DNA of 64,000 nucleotides, taken from positions 304,627 through 368,626 of the forward strand of contig JAACZV010000001.1 of NCBI GenBank assembly GCA_009996515.1, given 5' to 3'. This DNA comes from Comamonadaceae bacterium (GTDB lineage Bacteria > Pseudomonadota > Gammaproteobacteria > Burkholderiales > Burkholderiaceae_C). The notes under the pieces are model-generated. The model saw only the letters and a list, made by a program, of their open reading frames with translations, was not told the DNA's origin and made no database searches. The translations under genes and the position numbers were made by a program. Shown piece after piece: positions 1 through 9,417 of the stretch; the first letter of the stretch is position 1; every line of letters starts with the position of its first letter.

Positions 1-757
1 CCTGCATGCTGGCCAGCAGCGTGGTCTTGATGCACTGGAATTCCTTGCCGGCGTCCTCCACCTTCTGCTCCAGCAGGCCGGCCAGCGGCTCGGCGAAGCC
101 GTAGGCCAGCAGGATGCCCAGGAAGGTGCCGACCAGCGCCGAGCCGATCATGCCGCCCAGCACCGCCGGCGGCTGCCCCACCGAGCCCATGGTGTTCACC
201 ACACCCAGCACGGCGGCCACGATGCCGAAGGCCGGCAGACCGCCGGCCACGCGCTGCAGCGCCGCCACGGCGGCATGCTCTTCCTGGTGGTGGGTCTCGA
301 TCTCGCTGTCCATCAGCGACTCGATCTCGTGCGCGTTCAGGTTGCCCGACACCATCATGCGCAGGTAGTCGGTGATGAACTCCGTGACATGGTGGTCGTT
401 GCCCACCGTCGGGTACTTCTGGAACAGCGGGCTGGAATGCGGCTCCTCGACGTCCTTCTCGATGGACATCAGGCCTTCCTTGCGCGCCTTCTGCAGGATG
501 TCGTACATCAGCGCCAGCAGCTCCATGTAGCGCGCCTTGCTGTACTTGCTGCCCTTGAAGCAGCGCCCCAGGCCGGCCGCCGTGGCCTTGACCACCTTCA
601 TCTGGTTGTTGGCCAGGAAGGCACCCATGGCCGCGCCGAAGATGGTGATCATCTCGAAGGGCAAGGCGTGCAGGATGACGCCGATGTTCCCGCCGTGGGC
701 GATGAACACGCCGAAGATGCAGGCCATGGAGATGGCCCAGCCGATGAGGACGAACAT
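1..757 (-). CDS. motA: Flagellar motor stator protein MotA (3' part cut by window start)
   Basis: Reverse translation from ATG at 757: MFVLIGWAISMACIFGVFIAHGGNIGVILHALPFEMITIFGAAMGAFLANNQ...; typical MotA. Absent from the ORF track because no stop lies in the window. Confidence 0.93.
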   Translation of the reverse strand, partial: MFVLIGWAISMACIFGVFIAHGGNIGVILHALPFEMITIFGAAMGAFLANNQMKVVKATAAGLGRCFKGSKYSKARYMELLALMYDILQKARKEGLMSIEKDVEEPHSSPLFQKYPTVGNDHHVTEFITDYLRMMVSGNLNAHEIESLMDSEIETHHQEEHAAVAALQRVAGGLPAFGIVAAVLGVVNTMGSVGQPPAVLGGMIGSALVGTFLGILLAYGFAEPLAGLLEQKVEDAGKEFQCIKTTLLASMQ

Positions 758-785
758 GCGTGAATGCTGTGGAGGTGTTCAGGCC

Positions 786-812
786 ATATCGGCCCGATGC
801 CGGGGGGCTTGA
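786..812 (-). promoter_or_regulatory. Sigma-28 (FliA) promoter for motA
   Basis: Minus strand TCAAGCCC-N11-GCCGATAT, just upstream of motA; same spacing as the fliD promoter. Confidence 0.7.
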
Positions 813-846
813 GAAAGTATGCCGCGCCGCACCCGCATTGAACGCA

Positions 847-1608
847 TCAATTGGCCGGCTTTGATGCGGCATTCCGCCCGGGGCGGTAAAGCCACACATT
901 CTGGCCGTTCGGCAGTTGCCAGCTCGCCACCGCCGGCTCGCCCGGCACCGCGAAATCCAGGCTGACCAGCCAGGCCGCGGGCGCCAGCTCCGCAGCGGCC
1001 TTGGCCCAGACGCGGGGCATGGATTCGGGGCGCTGGAACACATAGACCAGCGCGAACGGCGCCCAGTCGTCGGCCCACAGGTCACCGCGCCGCACGCGCG
1101 CAGCGCGCGCCCGCCAGCGCGCCAGCAGCGCCAGCGGCCGGCTCCATTCGACGCCCTCCACGCGGGCCTGCGGATACGCCGTCAGCAACTCGCGCAGGCC
1201 GTCACCGGCACCGCAGCCGGCGTCCAGCACGCGGGCGCCGGCGGGCAGCGGCGCCTGCCCGGGCAGCGGCGCCAGCGCGCCGCGCGGCGTCGGGAACAGC
1301 GGCGCCTCGCTCCAGGCGCGGCGCGGGTACAGCCACCACAGCAGCGCCAGCGCCAGCAGCCAGCCGCCGCTCCAGGCCACGCTGCCACCCTCGGGCCGCC
1401 AGCCCAGCAGCAGCGCCGAAACCGGAAAGCCCAAGGCGACGATCAGCCGGCGCCAGCGCTGGCCATGCAGCAGGGCCAGCGCGACGCCCACCGCCGCCCC
1501 GGCGGCGAGCGCCATGTCCGGGCCCAGACCCAGCGACAGGCGGTGCGCCAGCCAGGCCAGCAACCAGGCCAGCAGGGCCGACAGCGGCCAGGCGGTGACG
1601 AAGTTCAC
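847..1608 (-). CDS. Membrane-anchored class I SAM-dependent methyltransferase
   Basis: Motif VLDAGCGAGDGLRELL; hydrophobic N-terminal segments; GTG start overlaps the upstream stop (GTGA), so the 372-aa track ORF is over-extended. Confidence 0.7.
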   Translation of the reverse strand: MNFVTAWPLSALLAWLLAWLAHRLSLGLGPDMALAAGAAVGVALALLHGQRWRRLIVALGFPVSALLLGWRPEGGSVAWSGGWLLALALLWWLYPRRAWSEAPLFPTPRGALAPLPGQAPLPAGARVLDAGCGAGDGLRELLTAYPQARVEGVEWSRPLALLARWRARAARVRRGDLWADDWAPFALVYVFQRPESMPRVWAKAAAELAPAAWLVSLDFAVPGEPAVASWQLPNGQNVWLYRPGRNAASKPAN

Positions 1609-2666
1609 GGCCAGGGGTGGGCGACGCGCAGCGCGGCAGCCTCGGCGGCGCGGTCGGTGCCGTCCAGCACCACGGCCAGGTTGTGCGCGGCCAGGAAACT
1701 GCCGCGGCCGGCCACGGCGCCGGTCTGCTCGGGGCGCTCGCCCAGCTCCAGGCAACGCCGCCAGGCGGCCTCGGCCATGGGCAGCAGCTCGCCGGCCTGG
1801 GCGGGTTGGCTGGCCGCCAGGTCCAGCAGCAGGTCGCCCAGCGCGAAGAAGAAGTCGGGCGACTCGGCCCCGGCCTGCATCTGCGACTGCGCGAAGTCCA
1901 CCGCGTCGGCATGCCGGCCCAGGCATTTGAGGCCGAACAGCCGCCGCGTCACCAGGTCCAGCCACCAGGGCGCGGCGGCCGCGCCCGGCAGCGCCGCGGC
2001 CCGCGCGAAGGCGGCCTCGGCGGCCTCATGCTCGTCGTAGACGGCGCAGTCCTTGCCGAGCTGGTAGCTGAGGTAGGCGTCGTCGGGCGACTCGGCCAGC
2101 GCCCGCTCGAGCAGCCGGCGGTTGCGCCCGCGCTTGTCCGCCAGCCGCTCGGCGACGTAGCCGTCATGCCCCACCACCAGCGGCAGCCGGCGCAGCGGCA
2201 GCCGGTGCTGGGGCTGCTCATGCACGCGGCCCGCATAGCGCACCGGCCCGGGCAGTACGCGGCTCAGCCAGGCGCTGGCCTCGGCCTGCCGGCCCGGCGC
2301 CTGCTCGAAGCGGTCGCGCAGCCGCAGCGCGCCGACGAAATCGGGCGGCGTGTCGCGCAGCGCCCGCAAGGCCTCGCCGCCCTCGATCAGCCATTCGTCC
2401 GCGTCCAGCACCAGATGCCAGTCGGCCCCGGCCAGCGCCAGCGCGTGGTTGCGAGCGGCGGCGAAGTCGTCGCACCAGGCGAAATGCGCCACGCGGGCGC
2501 CATGCTCGCTCGCGACCCTTGCCGTGTCGTCGCGCGAGCCGGTGTCCAGCACCAGCATCTCGTCCACCCAGGGGCGCACGCTGTCCAGCAGCCGCCCGAT
2601 GCGGGCAGCCTCGTCGCGGGCGATGACGACAAGGGCCAGGCGGTGCGGCGAGGGGACGGCGGTCAT
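1605..2666 (-). CDS. Glycosyltransferase family 2 with TPR-like C-terminus
   Basis: LALVVIARDEAARIGRLLDSVRPWVDEMLVLDTGSRDDT...LVLDADEWL, GT2 signature. Confidence 0.85.
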   Translation of the reverse strand: MTAVPSPHRLALVVIARDEAARIGRLLDSVRPWVDEMLVLDTGSRDDTARVASEHGARVAHFAWCDDFAAARNHALALAGADWHLVLDADEWLIEGGEALRALRDTPPDFVGALRLRDRFEQAPGRQAEASAWLSRVLPGPVRYAGRVHEQPQHRLPLRRLPLVVGHDGYVAERLADKRGRNRRLLERALAESPDDAYLSYQLGKDCAVYDEHEAAEAAFARAAALPGAAAAPWWLDLVTRRLFGLKCLGRHADAVDFAQSQMQAGAESPDFFFALGDLLLDLAASQPAQAGELLPMAEAAWRRCLELGERPEQTGAVAGRGSFLAAHNLAVVLDGTDRAAEAAALRVAHPWP

Positions 2667-2796
2667 GGCCGCATTGTCTCCACGCGCGCGCGGGGGCGCC
2701 CGCTGGTTCAGGGCCGGATTTCCCCCATTCCACCAGCCTTTGCAGCGGCACCGGCCGGCCTAGAGTGGCAGCCTCTCCAACCTCGGCAAGGCTCCC

Positions 2797-3438
2797 GTGA
2801 TCCCCCGCACATTGCATGTGATCTGGGTCGGCGACGAATCCAAGCGCCCCGACAACTGCATCAACACCTGGCGCCAGCACAATCCCGACTGGACGCTGCG
2901 CGTCTGGGGCAATGAGGAGCTCGCCAGCTATGGCTGGGTCAACGCCCGCCACATGCGCGAGATGGCCGGCCGCGAGCTCAACGGCGTGGCCGACCTGATG
3001 CGCTGGGAGATCCTCTACAACGAGGGCGGCTTCGTCGTGGATGCCGACAGCATCTGCCTGCGGCCGCTGGAGCCCTGGCTGTTCGACGGCGAGGCCTGCG
3101 CCTGCTGGGAGAACGAGCTGGTGCGCTCGGGGCTGATCGCGGCCGGCTACGTGGCGTCCCGCCCCGAGAACCCCTTCTTCGGCCAGCTCATCCTGGACCT
3201 GCAGAACGAGCCCAGCGTGGTGGACCGCATGGCCTGGCAGAGCGTCGGGCCGCTGTTCCTGACCGAATCCGTGCGCCGGCACCGCTATGCCGGACTGACG
3301 ATCTGGCCCAGTCATTTCTTCATCCCGCGCCACTTCACGGGCCAGGAGTACAGCGGTGGCGGTGCCATCTTCGCCGCCCAGGCCTGGGGCAGCACGCTGG
3401 GCGTGTACGACGAACTGCACAAGAAGGAGCTGGCATGA
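2797..3438 (+). CDS. Glycosyltransferase with DXD sugar-binding motif (GT32-like)
   Basis: MIPRTLHVIWVGDESKRPDNCINTWRQHNPDW...GGFVVDADSICLRPL. Confidence 0.75.
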   Translation: MIPRTLHVIWVGDESKRPDNCINTWRQHNPDWTLRVWGNEELASYGWVNARHMREMAGRELNGVADLMRWEILYNEGGFVVDADSICLRPLEPWLFDGEACACWENELVRSGLIAAGYVASRPENPFFGQLILDLQNEPSVVDRMAWQSVGPLFLTESVRRHRYAGLTIWPSHFFIPRHFTGQEYSGGGAIFAAQAWGSTLGVYDELHKKELA

Positions 3439-4088
3439 CGGCCGCCCCGCAAGGCCAGGACAGCGCCGACGAGCTGCCCGTCTCGCCGCTGGAGTTCGCG
3501 CACCAGCGCTATTTCGTGCAGAAGCTCAGGGTCGGCGAGGACTTCATCGGCGTGCCGCGTGTGGACGCCTTCGCCACGCTGTGCGCCGGCAAGCGCGTGT
3601 TGCACGTGGGCTGCGTGGACTGGCCCATCACCGACCTGCGGCAGTCGCTGCACCTGCAGCTGGACGCCTGCTGCGAGCTCGACGGCTTCGACATCCACGA
3701 CGAGGCTTTCGCGCAGATGCAGCCGCACCTGAAGGGACGGCTGTTCAACGACTGGGCCGACGTGCGGGGGCCATACGACCTGGTGCTGGTGCCCGAGGTC
3801 CTGGAGCATGTGCCGGACGTGCAGGGCTTTCTGCGCCAGCTCGACGCGCTGGGCGCGGCGCAGTACATCCTCACGGTGCCCGACGCCTACTCCTGCTTTC
3901 GGCGCCATTTCGACTACAACAGCGGCGCGCAGACCTTTGTCGAGGTGGTCCACCCCGACCACAACTGCTGGTACACGCCGTTCACGCTGTCCAACGTGAT
4001 CCGCAAGTACACGCCCTGGCAGATCGACGGCCTGTTCTTCTTCAACGGCATCTCGCTGCTGGCGGTGGCCTCCCGGCCCGCCGGCTGA
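3435..4088 (+). CDS. Class I SAM-dependent methyltransferase
   Basis: ATGA overlap with upstream GT; VLHVGCVDWPI...VLVPEVLEHVPDV methyltransferase-like motifs. Confidence 0.65.
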   Translation: MTAAPQGQDSADELPVSPLEFAHQRYFVQKLRVGEDFIGVPRVDAFATLCAGKRVLHVGCVDWPITDLRQSLHLQLDACCELDGFDIHDEAFAQMQPHLKGRLFNDWADVRGPYDLVLVPEVLEHVPDVQGFLRQLDALGAAQYILTVPDAYSCFRRHFDYNSGAQTFVEVVHPDHNCWYTPFTLSNVIRKYTPWQIDGLFFFNGISLLAVASRPAG

Positions 4089-4105
4089 GCGGCCGCGCCA
4101 ACGGC

Positions 4106-4129
4106 AAAGGGGGCCAGCGCCCCCCTTTC
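4106..4129. terminator. Bidirectional rho-independent terminator between methyltransferase and flhC
   Basis: AAAGGGGGCcagCGCCCCCCTTT between convergent genes. Confidence 0.7.
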
Positions 4130-4130
4130 T

Positions 4131-4667
4131 TCAGTGCATCTGGATGGCGCCCTGGGCGCGCCCCTTGCCGGCGCGCGCCGGCGGGTTGCACAGGCCGCAG
4201 ACGAAGTGGCGGGCGATCTCGTGCGGATGGGTCACGAACTGGCCGCTGCACCTGGAGCACTTGGTCAGCGTCAACATGCCGTTGTCGACAAACTTCACCA
4301 GGCGCCAGGCGCGCGTGACCGACAGCATGGCTTCCAGCCCCTGGGCCGTGGTCTGCTCCTGGTAGAGCTGGTAGGCCTTGATGACGGTGTCGATCTCTTC
4401 CATCTCCGCGGCCTTGTTCAGGTACTCGTGGATGTTCAGGAACAGGCTGGCGTGGATGTTGGGTTGCCAGGTCATGAACCAGTCGGTCGAGAACGGCAGC
4501 TGGCCCTTGGACGGCGACTTGCCCGCCACCTCCTTGTACAGCCGCAGCAGGCGCTCGTAGGACAGGTCGGTCTCCGACTCCAGCACCTGCAGTCGCGCGC
4601 CCAGATGAATCAGCTGGACGGCACGTTCGATCTGCTTGGCTTCGGTGAGGATGCTTTTGACGCGCAT
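4131..4667 (-). CDS. flhC: Flagellar transcriptional activator FlhC
   Basis: MRVKSILTEAKQIERAVQLIHLGARLQVLESETDLSYERLLRLYKEVAG...CSRCSGQFVTHPHE...CGLCNPP; RBS upstream of 4667. Confidence 0.96.
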   Translation of the reverse strand: MRVKSILTEAKQIERAVQLIHLGARLQVLESETDLSYERLLRLYKEVAGKSPSKGQLPFSTDWFMTWQPNIHASLFLNIHEYLNKAAEMEEIDTVIKAYQLYQEQTTAQGLEAMLSVTRAWRLVKFVDNGMLTLTKCSRCSGQFVTHPHEIARHFVCGLCNPPARAGKGRAQGAIQMH

Positions 4668-4708
4668 GGCAGTCTCCTGGAATCGGTGCGTGTTTGGTAT
4701 TCGGTATT

Positions 4709-4834
4709 GCGGGCGAGCCCCGGGCCGCTCCCAAGCCGCCCGCCTCGGGGATGTCGCGAAGGGGCTGCCCCTGAGCGATCCCCACCCCCTCGGGGGGTCA
4801 GCGGCGCGTACCCGCGCCGCCGGGGGCCAACAGT
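4709..4834 (-). repeat. Structured post-stop intergenic element, copy A (divergent), between flhD and flhC
   Basis: Minus strand shares hairpin order with copies B-D: CCCCCgagGGGGG; GGGGAT..GGGGcagCCCC..ATCCCC; GCGGGCG...CGCCCGC. Confidence 0.75.
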
Positions 4835-5155
4835 TCAGGCGTGCTCGTGCCGGCCGGCCATCAGGATGGAGGCATGCAGCCGCGACACCGCGTCGTTGGC
4901 GCCGGGCTTGGCATGGTTGGTGAGCAGGCCCCACACCAGGTCGTCGCTCATGCGGAAGGCGCACAGCAGCGTGTTGCCGGACGCGATCTTCATGATCTGC
5001 GCCGGGCTCAGCGTGCCGATCAGCGTCGCCGTCTCCTCGCTGATGCCCAGCCGGTACAGCGCCTGCTCGCGGTCCGCGCGGATCAGGCTCTGGGCCAGCA
5101 TCAGGTAGGACAGGTTGGCTTCACGGATCTCGGCAAGCATTTGATCGGCGTTCAT
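4835..5155 (-). CDS. flhD: Flagellar transcriptional activator FlhD
   Basis: MNADQMLAEIREANLSYLMLAQSLIRADREQALYRLGISEETATLIGTLSPAQIMKIA; FlhD family. Confidence 0.96.
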   Translation of the reverse strand: MNADQMLAEIREANLSYLMLAQSLIRADREQALYRLGISEETATLIGTLSPAQIMKIASGNTLLCAFRMSDDLVWGLLTNHAKPGANDAVSRLHASILMAGRHEHA

Positions 5156-5317
5156 GGCGGCTTCCGTTTCGGGGTTGGACGTGTTGAAAACGTGAAACGG
5201 ATTGTGTTGACCGCCCTCTTTCGTCGATATCAGGCGCCGTCGGTGTGCGGTGTCGCGTTTTCGGCCGGGGCTTGTCAGTGAAATTCCTACAGGCGCGTCG
5301 GGCCGCGCGGCAAACGA

Positions 5318-5350
5318 CGAGGCCCCGCGGCTTGCGCCGGCGGGGCCTCG
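5318..5350 (-). terminator. Terminator downstream of TPR gene
   Basis: CGAGGCCCCGC...GCGGGGCCTCG perfect stem. Confidence 0.55.
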
Positions 5351-5371
5351 AGAGGCGGGGTAGCGGGCCCG

Positions 5372-5842
5372 TCAGCCGCGGCTGCGGTGCAGGCGCGCCA
5401 GCTCCGTCATCGCGACCGGCAGCAGCTCGGGCGCCTCGGCCTGCAGGCTGGCACGGCCAGCGCCGCTCTGCAGCTCGGTCAGCACGCCGATGGCATGGTC
5501 CACCCGCCCCAGACCCGACAGCGCGAAGGCCAGCGTGTAGAGACTGGGGCCATGCAGCGTGCACAGCTGCAGCGCCCGCTCGGCATGAGTCACCGCATGC
5601 TCCAGCTGGCCGGCCGCCAGCAGCAGGGCCGCCATGTCGGACAGCAGGTCGTGGCTCGCCGGCTCGTCCTGCAGGGCGTCATGCAGCAGCCCCAGGCCGC
5701 CGCCCAGGTTGCCACGCGAGGCTTCGGCGAAAGCCGCGTTGCGGGCCCGGGCCAGCAGCAGGGCCGGCTCGCTGCTGGGCACGGCAACGGGACGATGACC
5801 GTTGCGCGGAATGGTCGTGGCGGGACTGGATTGAGCACGCAT
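5372..5842 (-). CDS. TPR-repeat-like protein, flagellar-associated
   Basis: Helical repeats LLLARARNAAFAEASRGNLGGGLGLLHDALQDEP...LEHAVTHAERALQLCTLHGPSLYTLAFALSGLGR. Confidence 0.6.
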   Translation of the reverse strand: MRAQSSPATTIPRNGHRPVAVPSSEPALLLARARNAAFAEASRGNLGGGLGLLHDALQDEPASHDLLSDMAALLLAAGQLEHAVTHAERALQLCTLHGPSLYTLAFALSGLGRVDHAIGVLTELQSGAGRASLQAEAPELLPVAMTELARLHRSRG

Positions 5843-6025
5843 CGCGGAAGACTCCGACCCGGCGCGGGGTCGGCCGGGATGAGCCGCACTTTAGGAAGCC
5901 GCTCTGCCGTCCATCCCCGGAAAAGCCGCCCTTTCCGGACCCGCTTCCGCCGCCGCGCGCCGATCCAAGGAACAGGCGCTTGCCGCCGCCTTTGTTCAAA
6001 AGATCACGACCTTGACAAAACGCGC

Positions 6026-6053
6026 TAAAGAAACTTCACCACCACACCGATAG
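6026..6053 (+). promoter_or_regulatory. Sigma-28 promoter of first flagellin gene
   Basis: TAAAGAAA-N12-ACCGATAG; implies a leader of more than 200 nt before the ATG at 6278. Confidence 0.6.
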
Positions 6054-6277
6054 CCATTCCAACGGCGCTGGTCTCAGCACCGTGGTCCGGCTGGAAGGCC
6101 GAGGCAGCAGGGCAGCCGCTCACGAGCGGTGGCCGGGCTGCAACGGTTGACCGGCGTCGGGCGTCGCCGCACCGGCGCGCCGCAAGGCGAGCCAGGGGCG
6201 GACAGCACGGGTGCCTCACCCGGGCACGCGGGTCTTCGTCCGGCGGCTTGCCGGTATATCTAGCAAAAGGAAGCATC

Positions 6278-7117
6278 ATGGCCTCGGTCATCAACACCAA
6301 TCTGCTGTCTCTGAACGCGCAGCGCAACACCTCTTCCTCCCAGGCATCGCTGTCCGTCGCGATGCAGCGCCTGTCCTCCGGCCTGCGCGTGAACTCCGCC
6401 AAGGACGACGCTGCCGGCCTGGCGATCTCCGAACGCATGAACGCCCAGGTGCGCGGCATGAACGTCGCCATGCGCAATGCCAACGACGGCATCTCGCTGG
6501 CACAGACGGCCGAAGGCGCGCTGTCCAAGGTGGGCGACTCGCTGCAGCGCATGCGTGAGCTGGCCGTGCAGGCCCGCAACGCCACCAACACCACCACCGA
6601 CCTGGACTCCATCGGCAAGGAATACTCGCAGCTCAGCGAGGAAATCGGCCGCGTGCTGGGCGGCACCACCTTCAACGGCAAGGCCATCCTGGCCGGCGGC
6701 GCCGGCGCCCTGACCTTCCAGGTCGGCGCCAACACGACGCCCGACGACGAGGTCGTCCTGACCACCACCGACATGGCCGGCAACACCGACATCACGACGG
6801 TGACGGGTGCGACCATCGACAACACCTCCGACGCCGCGTCGCTGAAGACCATCATCGACAACATCGACACCGCCATCACCACCGTCAGCGGCGAGCGCGC
6901 CACGCTGGGTGCCGCCCAGAACCGCTTCGACGCCGTGATCGGCAACCTGCAGATCTCCGTCGAGAACCAGAGCGCCGCCAAGAGCCGCATCACCGATGCC
7001 GACTTCGCCGCGGAAACCGCCAACCTCTCCCGAGCCAACATCCTCCAGCAGGCAGGCAACGCGATGATCGCCCAGGCGAATCAGTACCCGTCGCAAGTCC
7101 TGTCGCTGCTTCGATGA
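6278..7117 (+). CDS. fliC: Flagellin, paralog 1
   Basis: [22 protein letters not shown]...[27 protein letters not shown]; conserved C-terminus [27 protein letters not shown]. Confidence 0.96.
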   Translation: MASVINTNLLSLNAQRNTSSSQASLSVAMQRLSSGLRVNSAKDDAAGLAISERMNAQVRGMNVAMRNANDGISLAQTAEGALSKVGDSLQRMRELAVQARNATNTTTDLDSIGKEYSQLSEEIGRVLGGTTFNGKAILAGGAGALTFQVGANTTPDDEVVLTTTDMAGNTDITTVTGATIDNTSDAASLKTIIDNIDTAITTVSGERATLGAAQNRFDAVIGNLQISVENQSAAKSRITDADFAAETANLSRANILQQAGNAMIAQANQYPSQVLSLLR

Positions 7118-7249
7118 CGCCGGGCCAGCACCGCTGGCCCTGAGTGAACTGCCCGCCAAGAAGGCAGACACCCTCACGCCTCCAGCACAAGCACCTTGAA
7201 GCCATCCACCGCCGTGGATGGCCATTTCAAGCGCTTTGTGCAAAAGGAT

Positions 7250-7276
7250 TCAAGTCAATCCTTCTGACGACGATAT
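7250..7276 (+). promoter_or_regulatory. Putative sigma-28 promoter of second flagellin gene
   Basis: TCAAGTCA-N11-GACGATAT in the fliC1-fliC2 gap. Confidence 0.5.
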
Positions 7277-7451
7277 CCAGTCCAACGGGTTCGCGAACGA
7301 TTCGGGAACCACGTGGTCCGGTCAGCCCATCCTGTGCGCGACAACGCGCACAGGCAGGACGCGGACGCAGCCCCTCCCCCGCGGGGGCGGCCTGTTGCAA
7401 CCGCTTTGACCGGCTTTGCGCTGGACTGTTTCGTCAAGAAAGGATTGAGTC

Positions 7452-8294
7452 ATGCCTCAAATCATCAACACCAACATCGCGTCCCTGAATGCCCAGCGCA
7501 ACACCGCGATGTCGCAGTCGTCGCTGCAGACGTCCATGCAGCGCCTGTCCTCCGGCCTGCGCGTGAACTCCGCCAAGGACGATGCCGCCGGCCTGGCCAT
7601 CGCCGAGCGCATGAACACCCAGGTGCGCGGCATGAACGTCGCCGTGCGCAATGCCAACGACGGCATCTCGCTGGCCCAGACCGCCGAGGGCGCGCTGGCC
7701 AAGGTGGGCGACTCGCTGCAGCGCATGCGCGAACTGGCCGTGCAGGCCCGCAACGCCACCAACACCACCACCGACCTGGACTCCATCGGCAAGGAATACT
7801 CGCAGCTCAGCGAGGAAATCGGCCGCGTGCTGGGCGGCACCACCTTCAACGGCAAGGCCATCCTGGCCGGCGGCGCCGGCGCCCTGACCTTCCAGGTCGG
7901 CGCCAACACGACGCCCGACGACGAGGTCGTCCTGACCACCACCGACATGGCCGGCAACACCGACATCACGACGGTGACGGGTGCGACCATCGACAACACC
8001 TCCGACGCCGCGTCGCTGAAGACCATCATCGACAACATCGACACCGCCATCACCACCGTCAGCGGCGAGCGCGCCACGCTGGGTGCCGCCCAGAACCGCT
8101 TCGACGCCGTGATCGGCAACCTGCAGATCTCCGTCGAGAACCAGAGCGCCGCGCGCAGCCGCATCATGGATGCCGACTTCGCCGCCGAGACCGCCAACCT
8201 CAGCCGCGCGCAGATCCTGCAGCAGGCCGGCAACACCATGGTGGCCCAGGCCAATCAGCTGCCCCAGCAGGTGCTGGCGCTGCTGCGCAGCTGA
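7452..8294 (+). CDS. fliC: Flagellin, paralog 2
   Basis: MPQIINTNIASLNAQRN...; central 419 bp identical to paralog 1. Confidence 0.96.
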   Translation: MPQIINTNIASLNAQRNTAMSQSSLQTSMQRLSSGLRVNSAKDDAAGLAIAERMNTQVRGMNVAVRNANDGISLAQTAEGALAKVGDSLQRMRELAVQARNATNTTTDLDSIGKEYSQLSEEIGRVLGGTTFNGKAILAGGAGALTFQVGANTTPDDEVVLTTTDMAGNTDITTVTGATIDNTSDAASLKTIIDNIDTAITTVSGERATLGAAQNRFDAVIGNLQISVENQSAARSRIMDADFAAETANLSRAQILQQAGNTMVAQANQLPQQVLALLRS

Positions 8295-8452
8295 CGCGCA
8301 CCGGGGCCGGCCCAGCCGGCCGCGTTCGCTCGGGATTGGCCGTGGTTTTGGCCTTTGATCGGGCTTTTGGCGGCTAGGCGCACTTTCAGAATTCGCTCCA
8401 TCGAGTCTGGCATGACTGAAGCCGGCTCGCCGACCGAATCCAGGAGTGCGCG

Positions 8453-9337
8453 ATGCCCCAGACCATCAACACCAACATCAACTCGCTGAATGCCCAGCGC
8501 AATCTGAACGCCTCGCAAGGCTCTCTTGCGGTGTCGATGCAGCGCCTGTCGTCCGGCCTGAGGGTGAACTCCGCCAAGGACGATGCGGCGGGCCTGGCCA
8601 TCGCCGAGCGCATGAACACCCAGGTGCGCGGCATGAACGTCGCGATCCGCAATGCCAACGACGGCATTTCGCTGGCGCAGACGGCCGAAGGCGCGCTGGG
8701 CAAGATCGGCGACAACCTGCAGCGCATGCGCGAGCTGACCGTGCAGGCCCGCAACTCGACGAACAGCACCTCCGACAAGGATTCACTGAACAAGGAGTTC
8801 GAGCAGCTGGGCTCGGAGATCTGGCGCATCATCAATGCGACCACCTTCAACAGCAAACCCATCCTGGCCGATGCGGCGGGCGTGGCAGCTGGCACGGGCC
8901 AGACCTTCCAGATCGGCGCCAACACCACCGCCAACGACTCGATCACGATCGCGCCCATCGACATGACGGACGGCAGCGTCACGCAGATCGCCAACCTGCT
9001 CGGCTCTGGCGCCACCCCCTTCCCGGCGCTGATCGACAACACGGCGGACTTCACCGCGCTGGGCGTGGTCATCGACAACATCGACTCGGCACTGGACTTC
9101 ATCAACGACACCCGGGCCACCTACGGTGCCGTGCAGTCGCGCTTCGACGCAGTGATCTCCAACCTGCAGGTCGCCGTCGAGAACCAGACCGCCGCCCGCA
9201 GCCGCATCATGGACGCCGACTTCGCGGCGGAAACCGCCAACATGAGCCGGGCACAGATCCTGCAACAGGCTGGCAATGCGATGGTGGCCCAGGCCAACCA
9301 GCTGCCGCAGCAGGTGCTGTCGCTGCTGCAGCGTTAA
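8453..9337 (+). CDS. fliC: Flagellin, paralog 3 (divergent centre)
   Basis: [54 protein letters not shown]. Confidence 0.95.
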   Translation: MPQTINTNINSLNAQRNLNASQGSLAVSMQRLSSGLRVNSAKDDAAGLAIAERMNTQVRGMNVAIRNANDGISLAQTAEGALGKIGDNLQRMRELTVQARNSTNSTSDKDSLNKEFEQLGSEIWRIINATTFNSKPILADAAGVAAGTGQTFQIGANTTANDSITIAPIDMTDGSVTQIANLLGSGATPFPALIDNTADFTALGVVIDNIDSALDFINDTRATYGAVQSRFDAVISNLQVAVENQTAARSRIMDADFAAETANMSRAQILQQAGNAMVAQANQLPQQVLSLLQR

Positions 9338-9355
9338 AAAATTCGCTCCGGGGCC

Positions 9356-9382
9356 TAAAGTTCCGGCAAACCCGGCCGATAG
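9356..9382 (+). promoter_or_regulatory. Sigma-28 promoter of fliD
   Basis: TAAAGTTC-N11-GCCGATAG, close to consensus TAAAGTTT-N11-GCCGATAA. Confidence 0.8.
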
Positions 9383-9417
9383 CCCAGTGCATATCGGCCC
9401 TTTTGCATTGCTGAGCC

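Noticed and set aside
8295-8452. Sigma-28 promoter for fliC3
   Set aside because: No site with acceptable -35, -10 and 11-12 nt spacing found; transcription may come from upstream or another sigma factor.
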